Shown: piece by piece, positions 9,016-17,486 of the stretch
Numbering within the stretch: the stretch's first letter is position 1
How the letters are laid out: each line of letters starts with the position of its first letter
Made by a program: the position numbers and the translations under genes
The notes under the pieces: generated by a model
Databases searched by the model: none
What the model saw: the letters and a program-made list of their open reading frames with translations, nothing else
What the model was told of the DNA's origin: nothing
NCBI RefSeq assembly: GCF_900114765.1
Contig: NZ_FOUD01000018.1
Location: forward strand, 1 to 64,000
Reading direction: 5' to 3'
Length of the DNA stretch: 64,000 nt
DNA from: Halopseudomonas pachastrellae
GTDB lineage: Bacteria; Pseudomonadota; Gammaproteobacteria; Pseudomonadales; Pseudomonadaceae

Positions 9016-9705
9016 TTAAGATCGAAATAATCGGGTGTATTGATGTTCATGGCGGGCGCTGGCAAAGGCCAGGCCCGGTAATCCTGCGCCGAGATCATCG
9101 GCGGACAGTGTGGCGGCGGTATCCACCACCGCAGGCAAATCGGGCAGCATGCGATCCAGCAACCGCTGGGCGTCGGTCTGCCCGAGCGGAATCAGCTTGG
9201 TAGCGGCGCCGGTCTGGTTTTCCAGCCAGCTCCAGAGCGCACCCAGCGCCAGCGCGCGAGCGCCGGTCTGCCAATGCTGGCCGGCCATTGCCAGTGCGGT
9301 CATCAGCGCAATCGGCTCGCCCTGCGGCCATTCGATCGCCGCCGGCACCGCCAGCGACTTGAGCAGGCGCAGCAGCGCCCCACCCTGCTGGCTGTCTTCC
9401 AGATAAAGCTCAGCGGTTTCCCGGTTGGCCAGCAGCCAGTCATTCCAGGAAAACAGCGCGCCTTCGTCGTCGCGCTCCAGCGCGTCGTACTGGCGCAGCA
9501 GCAACGGAATATCCAGCTTCGCCAGCGAGTGACCGAGCAAACCGCCCAGCCAGTGGGCGGCACTGTCGATGTCACTCACCCAGTTCTGCTCAATGGCGTA
9601 CTCCAGCCCTTGCGAGTAGGCGTAGGCACCAATCGGCAGCGCCGGGCTGGCCAGCTGCAGCACACGCAGCAGGGCGAGATCAGCGACCGGGCTCACCTCA
9701 GTCAT
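9016..9705 (-). CDS. ureF: Urease accessory protein UreF
   Basis: UreF is the accessory protein that bridges UreD and UreG in the urease maturation complex. It has 229 residues counted from the ATG at 9705. The family's N-terminal block LLQLASPALPIGAYAYSQGLE is present here in the form LALLRVLQLASPALPIGAYA. A second ATG two codons upstream at 9711 is an alternative start. The start lies inside the end of ureE (8-14 base overlap), so the two genes are coupled. The protein is mostly helical, as expected. Confidence 0.94.
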   Translation of the reverse strand: MTEVSPVADLALLRVLQLASPALPIGAYAYSQGLEYAIEQNWVSDIDSAAHWLGGLLGHSLAKLDIPLLLRQYDALERDDEGALFSWNDWLLANRETAELYLEDSQQGGALLRLLKSLAVPAAIEWPQGEPIALMTALAMAGQHWQTGARALALGALWSWLENQTGAATKLIPLGQTDAQRLLDRMLPDLPAVVDTAATLSADDLGAGLPGLAFASARHEHQYTRLFRS

Positions 9706-10186
9706 GGGCATGCCCAGCGAGGCGCAGCAGCGGCGCGGCCGGCGTGGCTACGCTGTAGCTGTGGTTGTGATACGCGCCCTTCTCCGGGTTGAACGGCGCG
9801 GTGATCTGCTCGACCTCCAGCCCGAAGCCAACCAGCATGGCGTCCAGCACGTGATCGCACTGGTAGCGCAGTTCGGTGACGTGCACTTCCAGCGCCACGT
9901 GGCGGTTGCCCATGTGATAGGCAGCGCGGGCCAGTTTGAGGGTGTCGTCACAAACCACCCGCGAGAGTTTTTCCGGCGCGGCGGCGATCATCAGCACACT
10001 GCCATCGAGGCACTGCAGACGGTCGCCCTGCGCCAGCACGCGGCCACGCGGCAGAAACAGACCCACTTCATCACCGGCGACCGTCTTGGCGCGCAGGCGG
10101 CTGCGGGTGCGCAGTTCGTAGGTCAGCTCCAGTACGTGGTCATGGGGGCCAGACTCATCTTCCAGCCAGGCATGACATTCCAGCAT
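9698..10186 (-). CDS. ureE: Urease accessory nickel chaperone UreE
   Basis: UreE binds nickel and hands it to the urease maturation complex. The protein has 162 residues. The ATG at 10186 follows AAGGAGAG at good spacing; longer open frame upstream overlaps ureC and is not used. The C-terminal half contains the conserved YHMGNRHVALEV and HDHVLDAMLVGFG-like stretches (seen here as CDHVLDAMLVGFGLEVEQI). The His-rich tail found in some species is reduced to GHAHD. It lies between ureC and ureF. Confidence 0.94.
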   Translation of the reverse strand: MLECHAWLEDESGPHDHVLELTYELRTRSRLRAKTVAGDEVGLFLPRGRVLAQGDRLQCLDGSVLMIAAAPEKLSRVVCDDTLKLARAAYHMGNRHVALEVHVTELRYQCDHVLDAMLVGFGLEVEQITAPFNPEKGAYHNHSYSVATPAAPLLRLAGHAHD

Positions 10187-10196
10187 CGTGCTCTCC

Positions 10197-11897
10197 TTAA
10201 AACAGGTAGTAACGCTGCGCCAATGGCAGCTCGTCAGCCGGCTCGCAGAGCAGCTCAACGCCGTCGGCCTTGACCACGTAGGTCTGCGGATCGACGCTGA
10301 TGTCCGGCTGATAGTCGTTCAGTTTCATGTCGGCCTTGCTGATATTGCGAGTGTTGCGCACCGCTTCGAGGCGACGCTTGAGCCCCAGCTTTTCGGCAAC
10401 GCCACCGTCAATCGCGGCCTGCGATACGAAGGTCAGGCAGGTGGTGTCCATACCCCGACCGAAGGCGCCAAACATCGGCCGGTAATGCACCGGTTGCGGC
10501 GTCGGGATGGAGGCATTCGGATCACCCATGGGCGCAGCCGCAATGGCCCCGCCCTTGAGAATCAGGCTCGGCTTGGTGCCGAAGAAGGCAGGCTTCCACA
10601 GCACCAGATCCGCCAGCTTGCCGACCTCAATCGAGCCGACCACATGACCGACGCCCATGGTGATGGCCGGGTTGATGGTGTACTTGGCGATATAGCGTTT
10701 GACCCGCGCGTTGTCAGACCAGTCGTCGTCCCCTTCCAGCGGGCCGCGCTGCACTTTCATCTTGTGCGCGGTTTGCCAGGTACGGGTAATTACCTCACCG
10801 ACGCGGCCCATGGCCTGGGAGTCGGAGGAGATCATGCAGAAGGCGCCCAGGTCATGCAGGATGTCTTCGGCGGCGATGGTCTCGCGGCGAATGCGAGAAT
10901 CGGCAAAGGCCACATCTTCGGCGATGGCCGGATCAAGGTGGTGGCAGACCATCAGCATGTCGAGGTGCTCGTCGACCGTGTTGATGGTGTAGGGCCGCGT
11001 CGGGTTGGTCGAGGACGGCAGCACGTTGGATTCGCCGCAGGCCTTGATGATGTCCGGCGCGTGACCGCCACCAGCGCCTTCGGTGTGGTAGGTGTGAATC
11101 ACCCGGCCGTTGATGGCCGCCAGGGTGTCTTCCACAAAACCGGATTCGTTCAACGTGTCAGTGTGGATCGCCACCTGCACGTCAAAGGCATCGGCCACGC
11201 TCAGACAGCAGTCGATCGCCGCCGGGGTGGTACCCCAGTCTTCGTGTAGCTTCATGCCCATGGCACCGGCCTGGATCTGCTCTTCCAACGGGTCCGGCAG
11301 GCTGGCGTTGCCCTTACCGAGAAAACCCAGGTTCATCGGGAAGCATTCGGCCGACTGCAGCATCTTGCCGATGTGCCAGGCACCGGGCGTACAGGTGGTT
11401 GCGTTGGTGCCGGTGGCCGGGCCGGTGCCACCACCAATCATGGTGGTGACGCCCGACATCAGCGCCTCATCAATCTGCTGCGGGCAGATGAAGTGAATGT
11501 GCGCATCGATACCACCAGCGGTGAGGATCATGCCCTCACCGGCGATGACTTCTGTACTCGGGCCAACGATGATATCGATACCGGGCTGAATGTCCGGGTT
11601 GCCCGCCTTGCCGATGGCCTGGATGTTGCCATCCTTGATCGCCACATCGGCCTTGATCACGCCCCACCAATCCACAATCAGGGCGTTGGTGATGACGGTA
11701 TCCGGCGTCTCGGCGCGGGTGCGCTGGCTTTGGCCCATGCCATCACGGATGACCTTGCCACCACCGAACTTCACTTCTTCACCGTAGCGGGTCAGATCCT
11801 TCTCGACGCTGATCCACAACTCGGTATCACCGAGGCGGACGCGGTCGCCGGTGGTCGGGCCGTACATTTCCGCATAGGCCTGTCTGCTGATTTCCAT
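10197..11897 (-). CDS. ureC: Urease alpha subunit (catalytic), UreC
   Basis: UreC is the catalytic subunit of urease, which hydrolyses urea to ammonia and carbamate in the cytoplasm. The 566-residue protein is full length. The di-nickel ligands are visible: His133 and His135 in GIDAHIHF, and the Lys to be carbamylated, Lys216, in [13 protein letters not shown]. The mobile-flap Cys-His lies in LMVCHHLD. The C-terminus YYLF is typical. The gene is 21 bases downstream of ureB and is followed 10 bases later by ureE. Confidence 0.98.
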   Translation of the reverse strand: MEISRQAYAEMYGPTTGDRVRLGDTELWISVEKDLTRYGEEVKFGGGKVIRDGMGQSQRTRAETPDTVITNALIVDWWGVIKADVAIKDGNIQAIGKAGNPDIQPGIDIIVGPSTEVIAGEGMILTAGGIDAHIHFICPQQIDEALMSGVTTMIGGGTGPATGTNATTCTPGAWHIGKMLQSAECFPMNLGFLGKGNASLPDPLEEQIQAGAMGMKLHEDWGTTPAAIDCCLSVADAFDVQVAIHTDTLNESGFVEDTLAAINGRVIHTYHTEGAGGGHAPDIIKACGESNVLPSSTNPTRPYTINTVDEHLDMLMVCHHLDPAIAEDVAFADSRIRRETIAAEDILHDLGAFCMISSDSQAMGRVGEVITRTWQTAHKMKVQRGPLEGDDDWSDNARVKRYIAKYTINPAITMGVGHVVGSIEVGKLADLVLWKPAFFGTKPSLILKGGAIAAAPMGDPNASIPTPQPVHYRPMFGAFGRGMDTTCLTFVSQAAIDGGVAEKLGLKRRLEAVRNTRNISKADMKLNDYQPDISVDPQTYVVKADGVELLCEPADELPLAQRYYLF

Positions 11898-11918
11898 TGC
11901 TCGCTTCTCCCAATCTGT

Positions 11919-12224
11919 TCAGAGACTGCCCATGACGTCGCCACGGAAGCCATAGACCTTGCGCTCACCCGCCAGCGCAACCAGTTCTACCTCGCGGCTC
12001 TGGCCCGGCTCGAAGCGCACCGCGGTACCGGCAGCGATGTTGAGACGAAAGCCGCGTGCCGCGTCGCGATCAAACTGCAGCGCCGGGTTGGTCTCGGCAA
12101 AGTGATAGTGGGAGCCAACCTGCACCGGGCGGTCGCCCGCGTTGGCAACGCTGATCACCAGCGTTTCGCGGCCTTCGTTCAGTTGCAACACGCCGGGGCG
12201 GGTCTGCACTTCTCCTGGAATCAT
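11919..12224 (-). CDS. ureB: Urease beta subunit UreB
   Basis: This 101-residue structural subunit of urease starts [20 protein letters not shown] and contains the conserved [11 protein letters not shown] motif. It assembles with UreA and UreC into the (UreABC)3 enzyme. It sits 10 bases after ureA. UreA and UreB are separate genes, as in most proteobacteria, not fused as in Helicobacter. Confidence 0.97.
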   Translation of the reverse strand: MIPGEVQTRPGVLQLNEGRETLVISVANAGDRPVQVGSHYHFAETNPALQFDRDAARGFRLNIAAGTAVRFEPGQSREVELVALAGERKVYGFRGDVMGSL

Positions 12225-12234
12225 GTTGGGCTCC

Positions 12235-12537
12235 TCACGGAATCGGGTTGTGAACGGTGACCAGCTTGGTGCCGTCCGGGAAAGTGGCTTCGATCTGCAC
12301 CTCGGCCAGCAGCTCCGGTACGCCTGGCATGACCTGCTCGCGGGTCAGCAGCGTGCGGCCATAACTCATCATGTCGGCCACACTGCGGCCGTCACGTGCG
12401 CCTTCCATGATGGCGGCGCTGATATAGGCCATCGACTCGGGGTAGTTCAGCTTGACGCCACGGGCCAGCCGGCGCTCGGCCAGCAGCGCAGCGGTGAACA
12501 GCAGCAGCTTGTCTTTCTCGCGGGGTGTCAGCTCCAT
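12235..12537 (-). CDS. ureA: Urease gamma subunit UreA
   Basis: This 100-residue structural subunit of urease starts [20 protein letters not shown], the usual UreA opening. It contains [20 protein letters not shown] and ends VTVHNPIP, as in other UreA proteins. It lies 15 bases downstream of ureD and 10 bases upstream of ureB in the same operon. Confidence 0.97.
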   Translation of the reverse strand: MELTPREKDKLLLFTAALLAERRLARGVKLNYPESMAYISAAIMEGARDGRSVADMMSYGRTLLTREQVMPGVPELLAEVQIEATFPDGTKLVTVHNPIP

Positions 12538-12552
12538 GAAGAGGGCTCCGTC

Positions 12553-13410
12553 TCAAGTGTTCCAGATGCGTGGTGCACAGGGTTCACGGCCGTTGATCAA
12601 CGGTCGCAGCTGCCGCCACAAACGAATAAAGGTGTTGCGTGCATGCTCGGCATGCACACCCAGATAACGGCCAATCAGCAGCCCGTTACGCTGAGTCAGC
12701 GCCAGCTCGGGGCAGTCGGTCAGGCTCTCGCGCAGGTCATCCATCTGCTGTCGGTCCAGCTGCACGGTCGCCAGCCAGGTGCCACTGACGCCACAGCCGC
12801 CAAGGCCCCAGCGCGCTTCGAGCAACGGATCGCCGCCGACAAACTGGTTACGTTCAATGTAGATCGGGCGGCCATCGCGCCAGACGTCGAGGCGCTGGTC
12901 TACCTGACCATAGCTGAAGCCCTCTCCGGCTGCCGGGCGCCCCAAGCAAAGCAGGTCCCAGGCAACGCAGCGGGCGTCTGCCGCCAGATCGATACGGGTA
13001 ATCATGCGGGCATTGCAGCCCTCAAAGGCGATGGTGTCCTGCGGGAGGTATTCCAGGCTGCTGCCTTGCGCCAGCGAAAAACGGTTGTGCTGCACCTGCA
13101 GCGTGCCGTTGTCGCGAGCGCGGTAAAACTTGCCGGAGGACGGCGTGGTTAGCACCGCGCAGGCATCCTGCTGCATGTCGGCCTGCAGACGCAGATTATC
13201 GCCACTGACCATGCCGCCGGGCGGGTGAAGAATATACAGGTGCGGACAGCCCACCCCTTCCGGAGTAAACGGGCGCTGCACGCGCAGCGGGCCGCGGTGA
13301 CTGGTATGAGCGAGCTGGGTGCGCGCGCCAGAGCGAGCAAAACCAAGCCGTAGCCCTGCCTGCCAGTTTAGTGCGCTGTCGAGCTGCTCAAGGTGCCAGG
13401 CGTGTGTCAT
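12553..13410 (-). CDS. ureD: Urease accessory protein UreD
   Basis: UreD (UreH) is the scaffold that binds apo-urease and recruits UreF and UreG. The 285-residue protein has the family blocks CPHLYILHPPGGMVSGDNL and TTPSSGKFYRA. It is the first gene of the urease operon, so the promoter should lie in the 274 bp shared with the divergent rnk gene. No unambiguous promoter boxes were found there. No urea transporter or nickel permease gene adjoins the cluster. Confidence 0.95.
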   Translation of the reverse strand: MTHAWHLEQLDSALNWQAGLRLGFARSGARTQLAHTSHRGPLRVQRPFTPEGVGCPHLYILHPPGGMVSGDNLRLQADMQQDACAVLTTPSSGKFYRARDNGTLQVQHNRFSLAQGSSLEYLPQDTIAFEGCNARMITRIDLAADARCVAWDLLCLGRPAAGEGFSYGQVDQRLDVWRDGRPIYIERNQFVGGDPLLEARWGLGGCGVSGTWLATVQLDRQQMDDLRESLTDCPELALTQRNGLLIGRYLGVHAEHARNTFIRLWRQLRPLINGREPCAPRIWNT

Positions 13411-13684
13411 GCGTACTCGTTTCCAGCCAATAAACGCCGATTATAGAGCAAGTGCCATGCCACTTGAGTGCTCCCGAATTCCGGGAGACGCACGAGGACA
13501 GCGCACAGAACAATGCACCAAATTAACGCATTGACCATTTGGACAGCTTTGTATTGCACCGCATTGGCGCACAATTAGACACACTCCCTACCTTGTAAGT
13601 AAACGCCAATCTGGTAGGGTCGGGAGGTCGGTGTTCTGCCGACGTTTTCCTATTTATTTTTTACCCAACTCTGCTCAAGGAGTA

Positions 13685-14104
13685 ATGCCGTTCGCCATGA
13701 ACAAATCCCCTGCAATCGTCATGACACGTCTGGACATTCAACGTCTGGAAAAGGTAATGGCTGACATACCAGCCCCTCTGGAAATGCTCGAAGCGCTGGA
13801 AGACGAGATGCTGCGCGCACGGGTCATCGGCCACAAGCAAATTGCCAGCGACGTGGTCACGATGAACTCAACGGTGAGGTTTGTCGATGAAGCCAGTGAT
13901 CGGGAGTTCGTGCTGACCCTGGTCTACCCGGATCAGGCGGGCCGCCCCGGCACCATTTCCGTGCTGGCGCCGGTGGGTATGGCATTGATCGGGTTAAAGG
14001 TCGGCCAGAGCATCAACTGGCAGGGCCCGGCCGGGCGTCCGCTGCGGCTGAAAATCATTGATGTGCTCTATCAGCCGGAAGCCAACGGTGACTTTCACCT
14101 CTAA
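13685..14104 (+). CDS. rnk: Rnk, regulator of nucleoside diphosphate kinase
   Basis: This 139-residue protein resembles the GreA/GreB C-terminal fold, with a short N-terminal coiled coil that in Rnk proteins binds RNA polymerase. Typical stretches are MTRLDIQRLEKVMADI and the C-terminal VLAPVGMALIGLKVGQSINW. The start at 13685 (MPFAMNKSPAIV) follows AAGGAG directly. An internal ATG at 13697 is an alternative, and the longer frame upstream lacks a ribosome site. In Pseudomonas, Rnk has been linked to nucleotide pools and exopolysaccharide control. It is transcribed away from the urease operon. Confidence 0.9.
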   Translation: MPFAMNKSPAIVMTRLDIQRLEKVMADIPAPLEMLEALEDEMLRARVIGHKQIASDVVTMNSTVRFVDEASDREFVLTLVYPDQAGRPGTISVLAPVGMALIGLKVGQSINWQGPAGRPLRLKIIDVLYQPEANGDFHL

Positions 14105-14107
14105 TTG

Positions 14108-14128
14108 ATTGCCCCTGCGCGGGGCAAT
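14108..14128. terminator. Short hairpin between convergent rnk and rmuC
   Basis: ATTGCCCC and GGGGCAAT form an 8-bp stem with a 5-base loop directly after the rnk stop, in the 32-bp gap between convergent genes. There is no T-run on either side, so termination efficiency is uncertain. Confidence 0.35.
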
Positions 14129-14136
14129 GCACCGTA

Positions 14137-15711
14137 TCAGGGCGTTTCTTCGCTGCGCTCGTGTGACAACTCGAGCGCAGCGCGGTCAGTCCACTCCTCG
14201 CTGAGTTCTGCCTTGACCGAGACACCCAGCTCCTTGAACTCGTTAACCTGCTTGACCAGATTCCCGCGCCCATCGACCAGTTGATCCCGCGCCTTGCGAT
14301 ACGCCTGTGAGGCTTTTTCCAGGCTGCCCTCGATGCCATCCATGCTCGCCAGGAACGTACGCAGCTTGTCGTGAATCTTGCCCGCCCGCTCGGCCAGCTC
14401 GGCGGTATGGCGGTTCTGGTCTTCAAAGCGCCAGAGCTGACGCACGATGTTCAGACTGGTGAGCAGCGTGGTCGGGGTAGCCACCAGCACGTTCTGCTCA
14501 ATCGCCTTTTGGAACAGCCCTTCGTCAGCCTTCAGCGCCTCGACAAAGGCTGACTCGATGGGGATAAACATGAACACCATTTCAGGTGCATTGAGCCCCG
14601 GCAGCTCGAAGTAGTTACGATCCGACAACTCACGAATGCGGTCGCTGACCGACTGCACGTGCTCGCTCAAAGCGATGCGCCGTTCGGCTTCATCTTCGCT
14701 GTTGATGTAGCGGGTGTAGGCGTTGAGCGACACCTTGGCGTCGATGATCAGGTGTTTATCCTGCGGCAGGTAGACCAGCACGTCCGGGCGCTGACGTTTG
14801 CCCTCGGCGTTGTTGATGCTGACCTCGCGCTGGAAGTCCTTGCCCGCCCGCAAACCCGATCGTTCCAGCACGTTCTCCAGAATCAGCTCACCCCAGTTAC
14901 CCTGCGTCTTCTTCTGGCCACGCAGCGCGGTACTCAGGTCATGGGCTTCCTGGGTGATTTGGCGGTTCAGCTCTTTCAGGTGATTCAGCTCAGCCGACAG
15001 CGTGGCCTGCTGCTGGGTGTCCTTGTGGTGAATGTCTTCGACCTTGGCGCGGAACTGCTCAATCTGTTCGCGGAACGGTTTGAGCAGCGCGTTGAGCGAC
15101 TCCTGACTGGTCTGCGAAAACGCCTGCCCCTTGGACTCGAATATCTTGCCAGCCAGCTGCTCAAACTCCATCTTCAGCTGATCGCGGCTGTCCTTGAGCA
15201 GTTGCTGCTGTTCAGCAAAGTGCTGCTGGCGTTGCTCCAGCGAGCTCTCCAGGGTGGAGTGGCGCACCTTGAGTTCTTCATATTCGTGCTGCACGGCATC
15301 CAAACGCCCCTGCAGCCGCTGACGCTCGCTGCGCAGCTCATCCAGCTGCCGCCCCTGCTCTGTTCCCAGCGTTTGCGCGCGCTCGGCCTGCAGTTGCCAA
15401 TACTGTTGTTGAGCCTGCTGCTCGCTGAGCCGGGATTGCAGGTTTTGCTGCTGTTCGCGCAACTCGGCCAATGACTCTTGCAAATGCTCGATACGGGTCA
15501 GCTGCGCAGCACGCTCACTGCCCTGCTGATGCAGTTCCAGTTGCGCTTGCTGCGCCACCATCTGCGCCTCGCTCTGTTTCAGCTGAGCCTCGGACAGCTG
15601 CTCCTGCAAAGCGGCGCTGCGGCGCATCAGCAGCCAGGCAGTGAGCCCCCAGCCAGCCAGCAGGGCAAGTGAAATCAGTGGCAACAACAGAGTCAGATCA
15701 AGCGCGGGCAT
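14137..15711 (-). CDS. rmuC: DNA recombination protein RmuC
   Basis: This protein of 524 residues has an N-terminal membrane helix (about residues 6-27), a long coiled coil rich in Gln and Glu (about 30-200), and then the RmuC nuclease-like core. The core is seen in GNWGELILENVLERSGL, RPDVLVYLPQDKHLIIDAKV and MVFMFIPIESAFVEALKADE. RmuC limits certain recombination and inversion events in E. coli. Length is normal for the family. It is convergent with rnk and lies 58 bp downstream of the HerA-like ATPase gene on the same strand. Confidence 0.93.
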   Translation of the reverse strand: MPALDLTLLLPLISLALLAGWGLTAWLLMRRSAALQEQLSEAQLKQSEAQMVAQQAQLELHQQGSERAAQLTRIEHLQESLAELREQQQNLQSRLSEQQAQQQYWQLQAERAQTLGTEQGRQLDELRSERQRLQGRLDAVQHEYEELKVRHSTLESSLEQRQQHFAEQQQLLKDSRDQLKMEFEQLAGKIFESKGQAFSQTSQESLNALLKPFREQIEQFRAKVEDIHHKDTQQQATLSAELNHLKELNRQITQEAHDLSTALRGQKKTQGNWGELILENVLERSGLRAGKDFQREVSINNAEGKRQRPDVLVYLPQDKHLIIDAKVSLNAYTRYINSEDEAERRIALSEHVQSVSDRIRELSDRNYFELPGLNAPEMVFMFIPIESAFVEALKADEGLFQKAIEQNVLVATPTTLLTSLNIVRQLWRFEDQNRHTAELAERAGKIHDKLRTFLASMDGIEGSLEKASQAYRKARDQLVDGRGNLVKQVNEFKELGVSVKAELSEEWTDRAALELSHERSEETP

Positions 15712-15769
15712 TCAGTTCTCCTTTAACAGCGGCCATTATCCCTGTGCTCGCGGTCGAATGTAACCGCCC

Positions 15770-17242
15770 TCAGCGACTGCGCAGCGAACCCAGCAACCCG
15801 CGGACGATCTGCCGACCAAGCTGCGTGCCAATAGAACGCATGGCACTGCGGCCAAAAGACGTGATCATGTCCGTCAACTCATCAGCCATGCTCTTTTCCT
15901 TGCGCGCTCGTCCGCTGCCCTGCGTGCGCGTCTGCGGCTTTTCTTCAGACAACGAGCGTTCGGCCTGCTTCTGCAGCAGCTCGTAGGCGGACTCACGGTC
16001 GACCGCTTCGTCATACACGCCCTTGAGTGGCGATGCGGCAATCATCGCAGCGCGCTCCGCATCAGTGAGCGGCCCCATCTGGCTGTCCGGCGGCCGCACC
16101 CAAATCTGCTGCACAATGGACGGCGAGCCCTTCTCGTCCAGCACCGACACCAGCGCCTCACCCACGCCCAGCGCGGTAATCACTGCTTCCGTATCCAGTG
16201 CAGGGTTGGCGCGGAAGGTCTGCGCTGCTGCACGCACGGCCTTTTGATCACGCGGGGTAAAAGCGCGCAGCGCGTGCTGAACCCGGTTGCCGAGCTGCGC
16301 CAGCACGGTGTCGGGCAAGTCCAACGGGCTTTGCGTGACAAAGTAAACACCCACGCCTTTGGAACGAATCAGCCGCACGACCTGTTCAATCCGGTCGAGC
16401 AACGCTTTGGGCGTGTCGTTGAACAGCAGGTGCGCTTCATCAAAGAACAGGACGAAGCGCGGTTTGTCCGCATCCCCCACTTCGGGCAGTTGCTCAAATA
16501 GTTCGGACAACAACCAAAGCAAGATGCAGGCGTAGCCCAGCGGGCTTTCCCGGTACAGGCGTTCGGCATGCAGGATGTTGACCACGCCCTGGCCGTGTTC
16601 ATCCACCTGCAAAAAATCATCCAGCGAGACGGCAGGCTCACCAAAGAGCTGCTCACCGCCTTGCTGCTCTAGGCGCAGCAAGGAGCGCTGAATAGCACCG
16701 ACACTGGCCGGCGAGATGTTGCCGTAGCGCGGGCCAAGCTCAGCACGCTGCTCGTGTACATGATTGAGCATCGCGCGCAGGTCTTTCATATCGAGCAGCA
16801 GCCAACCCTGATCGTCGGCAACGCGAAACAGAATGTCGACGATCCCGCTCTGGGTTTCGTTCAGCCCCAGCAGGCGCGACAACAGCTGCGGACCCAGCTC
16901 GGAAATGGTCAGGCGCAGCGGGTGCCCTTTCTCGCCGTACACATCCCAAAACACCGCCGGCGCGCCTTTGGGCTCAAGCGCTTCTATGCCCACCCGTTGG
17001 GCGCGCTGCTGCAACTTTTCAGACACCACGCCCGGTTTGGCGATCCCGGAAAAGTCGCCCTTGATGTCCGGCACCAGCACGGGCACACCCTGCTGGGAGA
17101 AGGCCTGCGCCAGCACCTGCAGGGTGATGGTCTTGCCGGTGCCGGTGGCCCCGGCAATCAGACCATGTCGATTGGCCATACGGGGTTGAATCGCAACAGC
17201 GGCAGTGGCGTTGGCGCCAATAAACAACGGGGAAATGGTCAT
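15770..17242 (-). CDS. HerA-like / DUF853 family ATPase (YjgR type)
   Basis: This protein of 490 residues has a P-loop GATGTGKTITLQVLA near residue 31, a Walker B FVLFFDEAHLLFND, and the conserved FVTQSPLDLPDTVLAQLGNR stretch. These identify the DUF853 branch of the FtsK/HerA superfamily (E. coli YjgR). Its cellular role is not established. The ATG at 17242 follows AAGGAGAGG; the frame runs 14 codons further upstream without a better start. The C-terminal 60 residues are basic and low in complexity, which is common in this family. Confidence 0.9.
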   Translation of the reverse strand: MTISPLFIGANATAAVAIQPRMANRHGLIAGATGTGKTITLQVLAQAFSQQGVPVLVPDIKGDFSGIAKPGVVSEKLQQRAQRVGIEALEPKGAPAVFWDVYGEKGHPLRLTISELGPQLLSRLLGLNETQSGIVDILFRVADDQGWLLLDMKDLRAMLNHVHEQRAELGPRYGNISPASVGAIQRSLLRLEQQGGEQLFGEPAVSLDDFLQVDEHGQGVVNILHAERLYRESPLGYACILLWLLSELFEQLPEVGDADKPRFVLFFDEAHLLFNDTPKALLDRIEQVVRLIRSKGVGVYFVTQSPLDLPDTVLAQLGNRVQHALRAFTPRDQKAVRAAAQTFRANPALDTEAVITALGVGEALVSVLDEKGSPSIVQQIWVRPPDSQMGPLTDAERAAMIAASPLKGVYDEAVDRESAYELLQKQAERSLSEEKPQTRTQGSGRARKEKSMADELTDMITSFGRSAMRSIGTQLGRQIVRGLLGSLRSR

Positions 17243-17351
17243 CTGCACCTCTCCTTGAGACCGGGGCTCGTACTCCGTTCGCATTATGTACCAGGGCGCT
17301 CACGACGCAAGCACGGCGGGCTTTCAGCTGACTGCACAGTCATTCTCGCGC

Positions 17352-17367
17352 TCCCCCATTAGGGGGG
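17352..17367 (+). promoter_or_regulatory. GC-rich palindrome upstream of the DUF1302-DUF1329 operon, candidate regulator box
   Basis: TCCCCCATTAGGGGGG contains perfect arms CCCCC/GGGGG around ATTA, centred about 127 bp upstream of the first ATG. A nearly identical sequence (TCCCCCAACAGGGGGG) lies upstream of the hydrolase-PQQ dehydrogenase operon at 26821-26836. G-rich boxes are known targets of MalT, the prototype of the LAL regulators. The LAL gene between the two operons is therefore the likely reader, by inference. Confidence 0.6.
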
Positions 17368-17486
17368 GATAAACCACCCAGTCATCCGCTTAGAGTCGAT
17401 CACAGCGATGTTTGATGGACGGCCAGCGCCTGCTGTCAGCCCGCGAGGTTCCTCAATAACAACAAGCGCTCGACGCGAGGACAGAC

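Noticed and set aside
10188-11249. Plus-strand open frame of 353 codons opposite ureC
   Set aside because: Shadow of the highly conserved urease alpha subunit.
13530-13560. TTGACC followed by AT-rich sequence as a promoter for rnk
   Set aside because: No -10 element at 16-18 bases; the best A/T stretch is too close, so it is not called.
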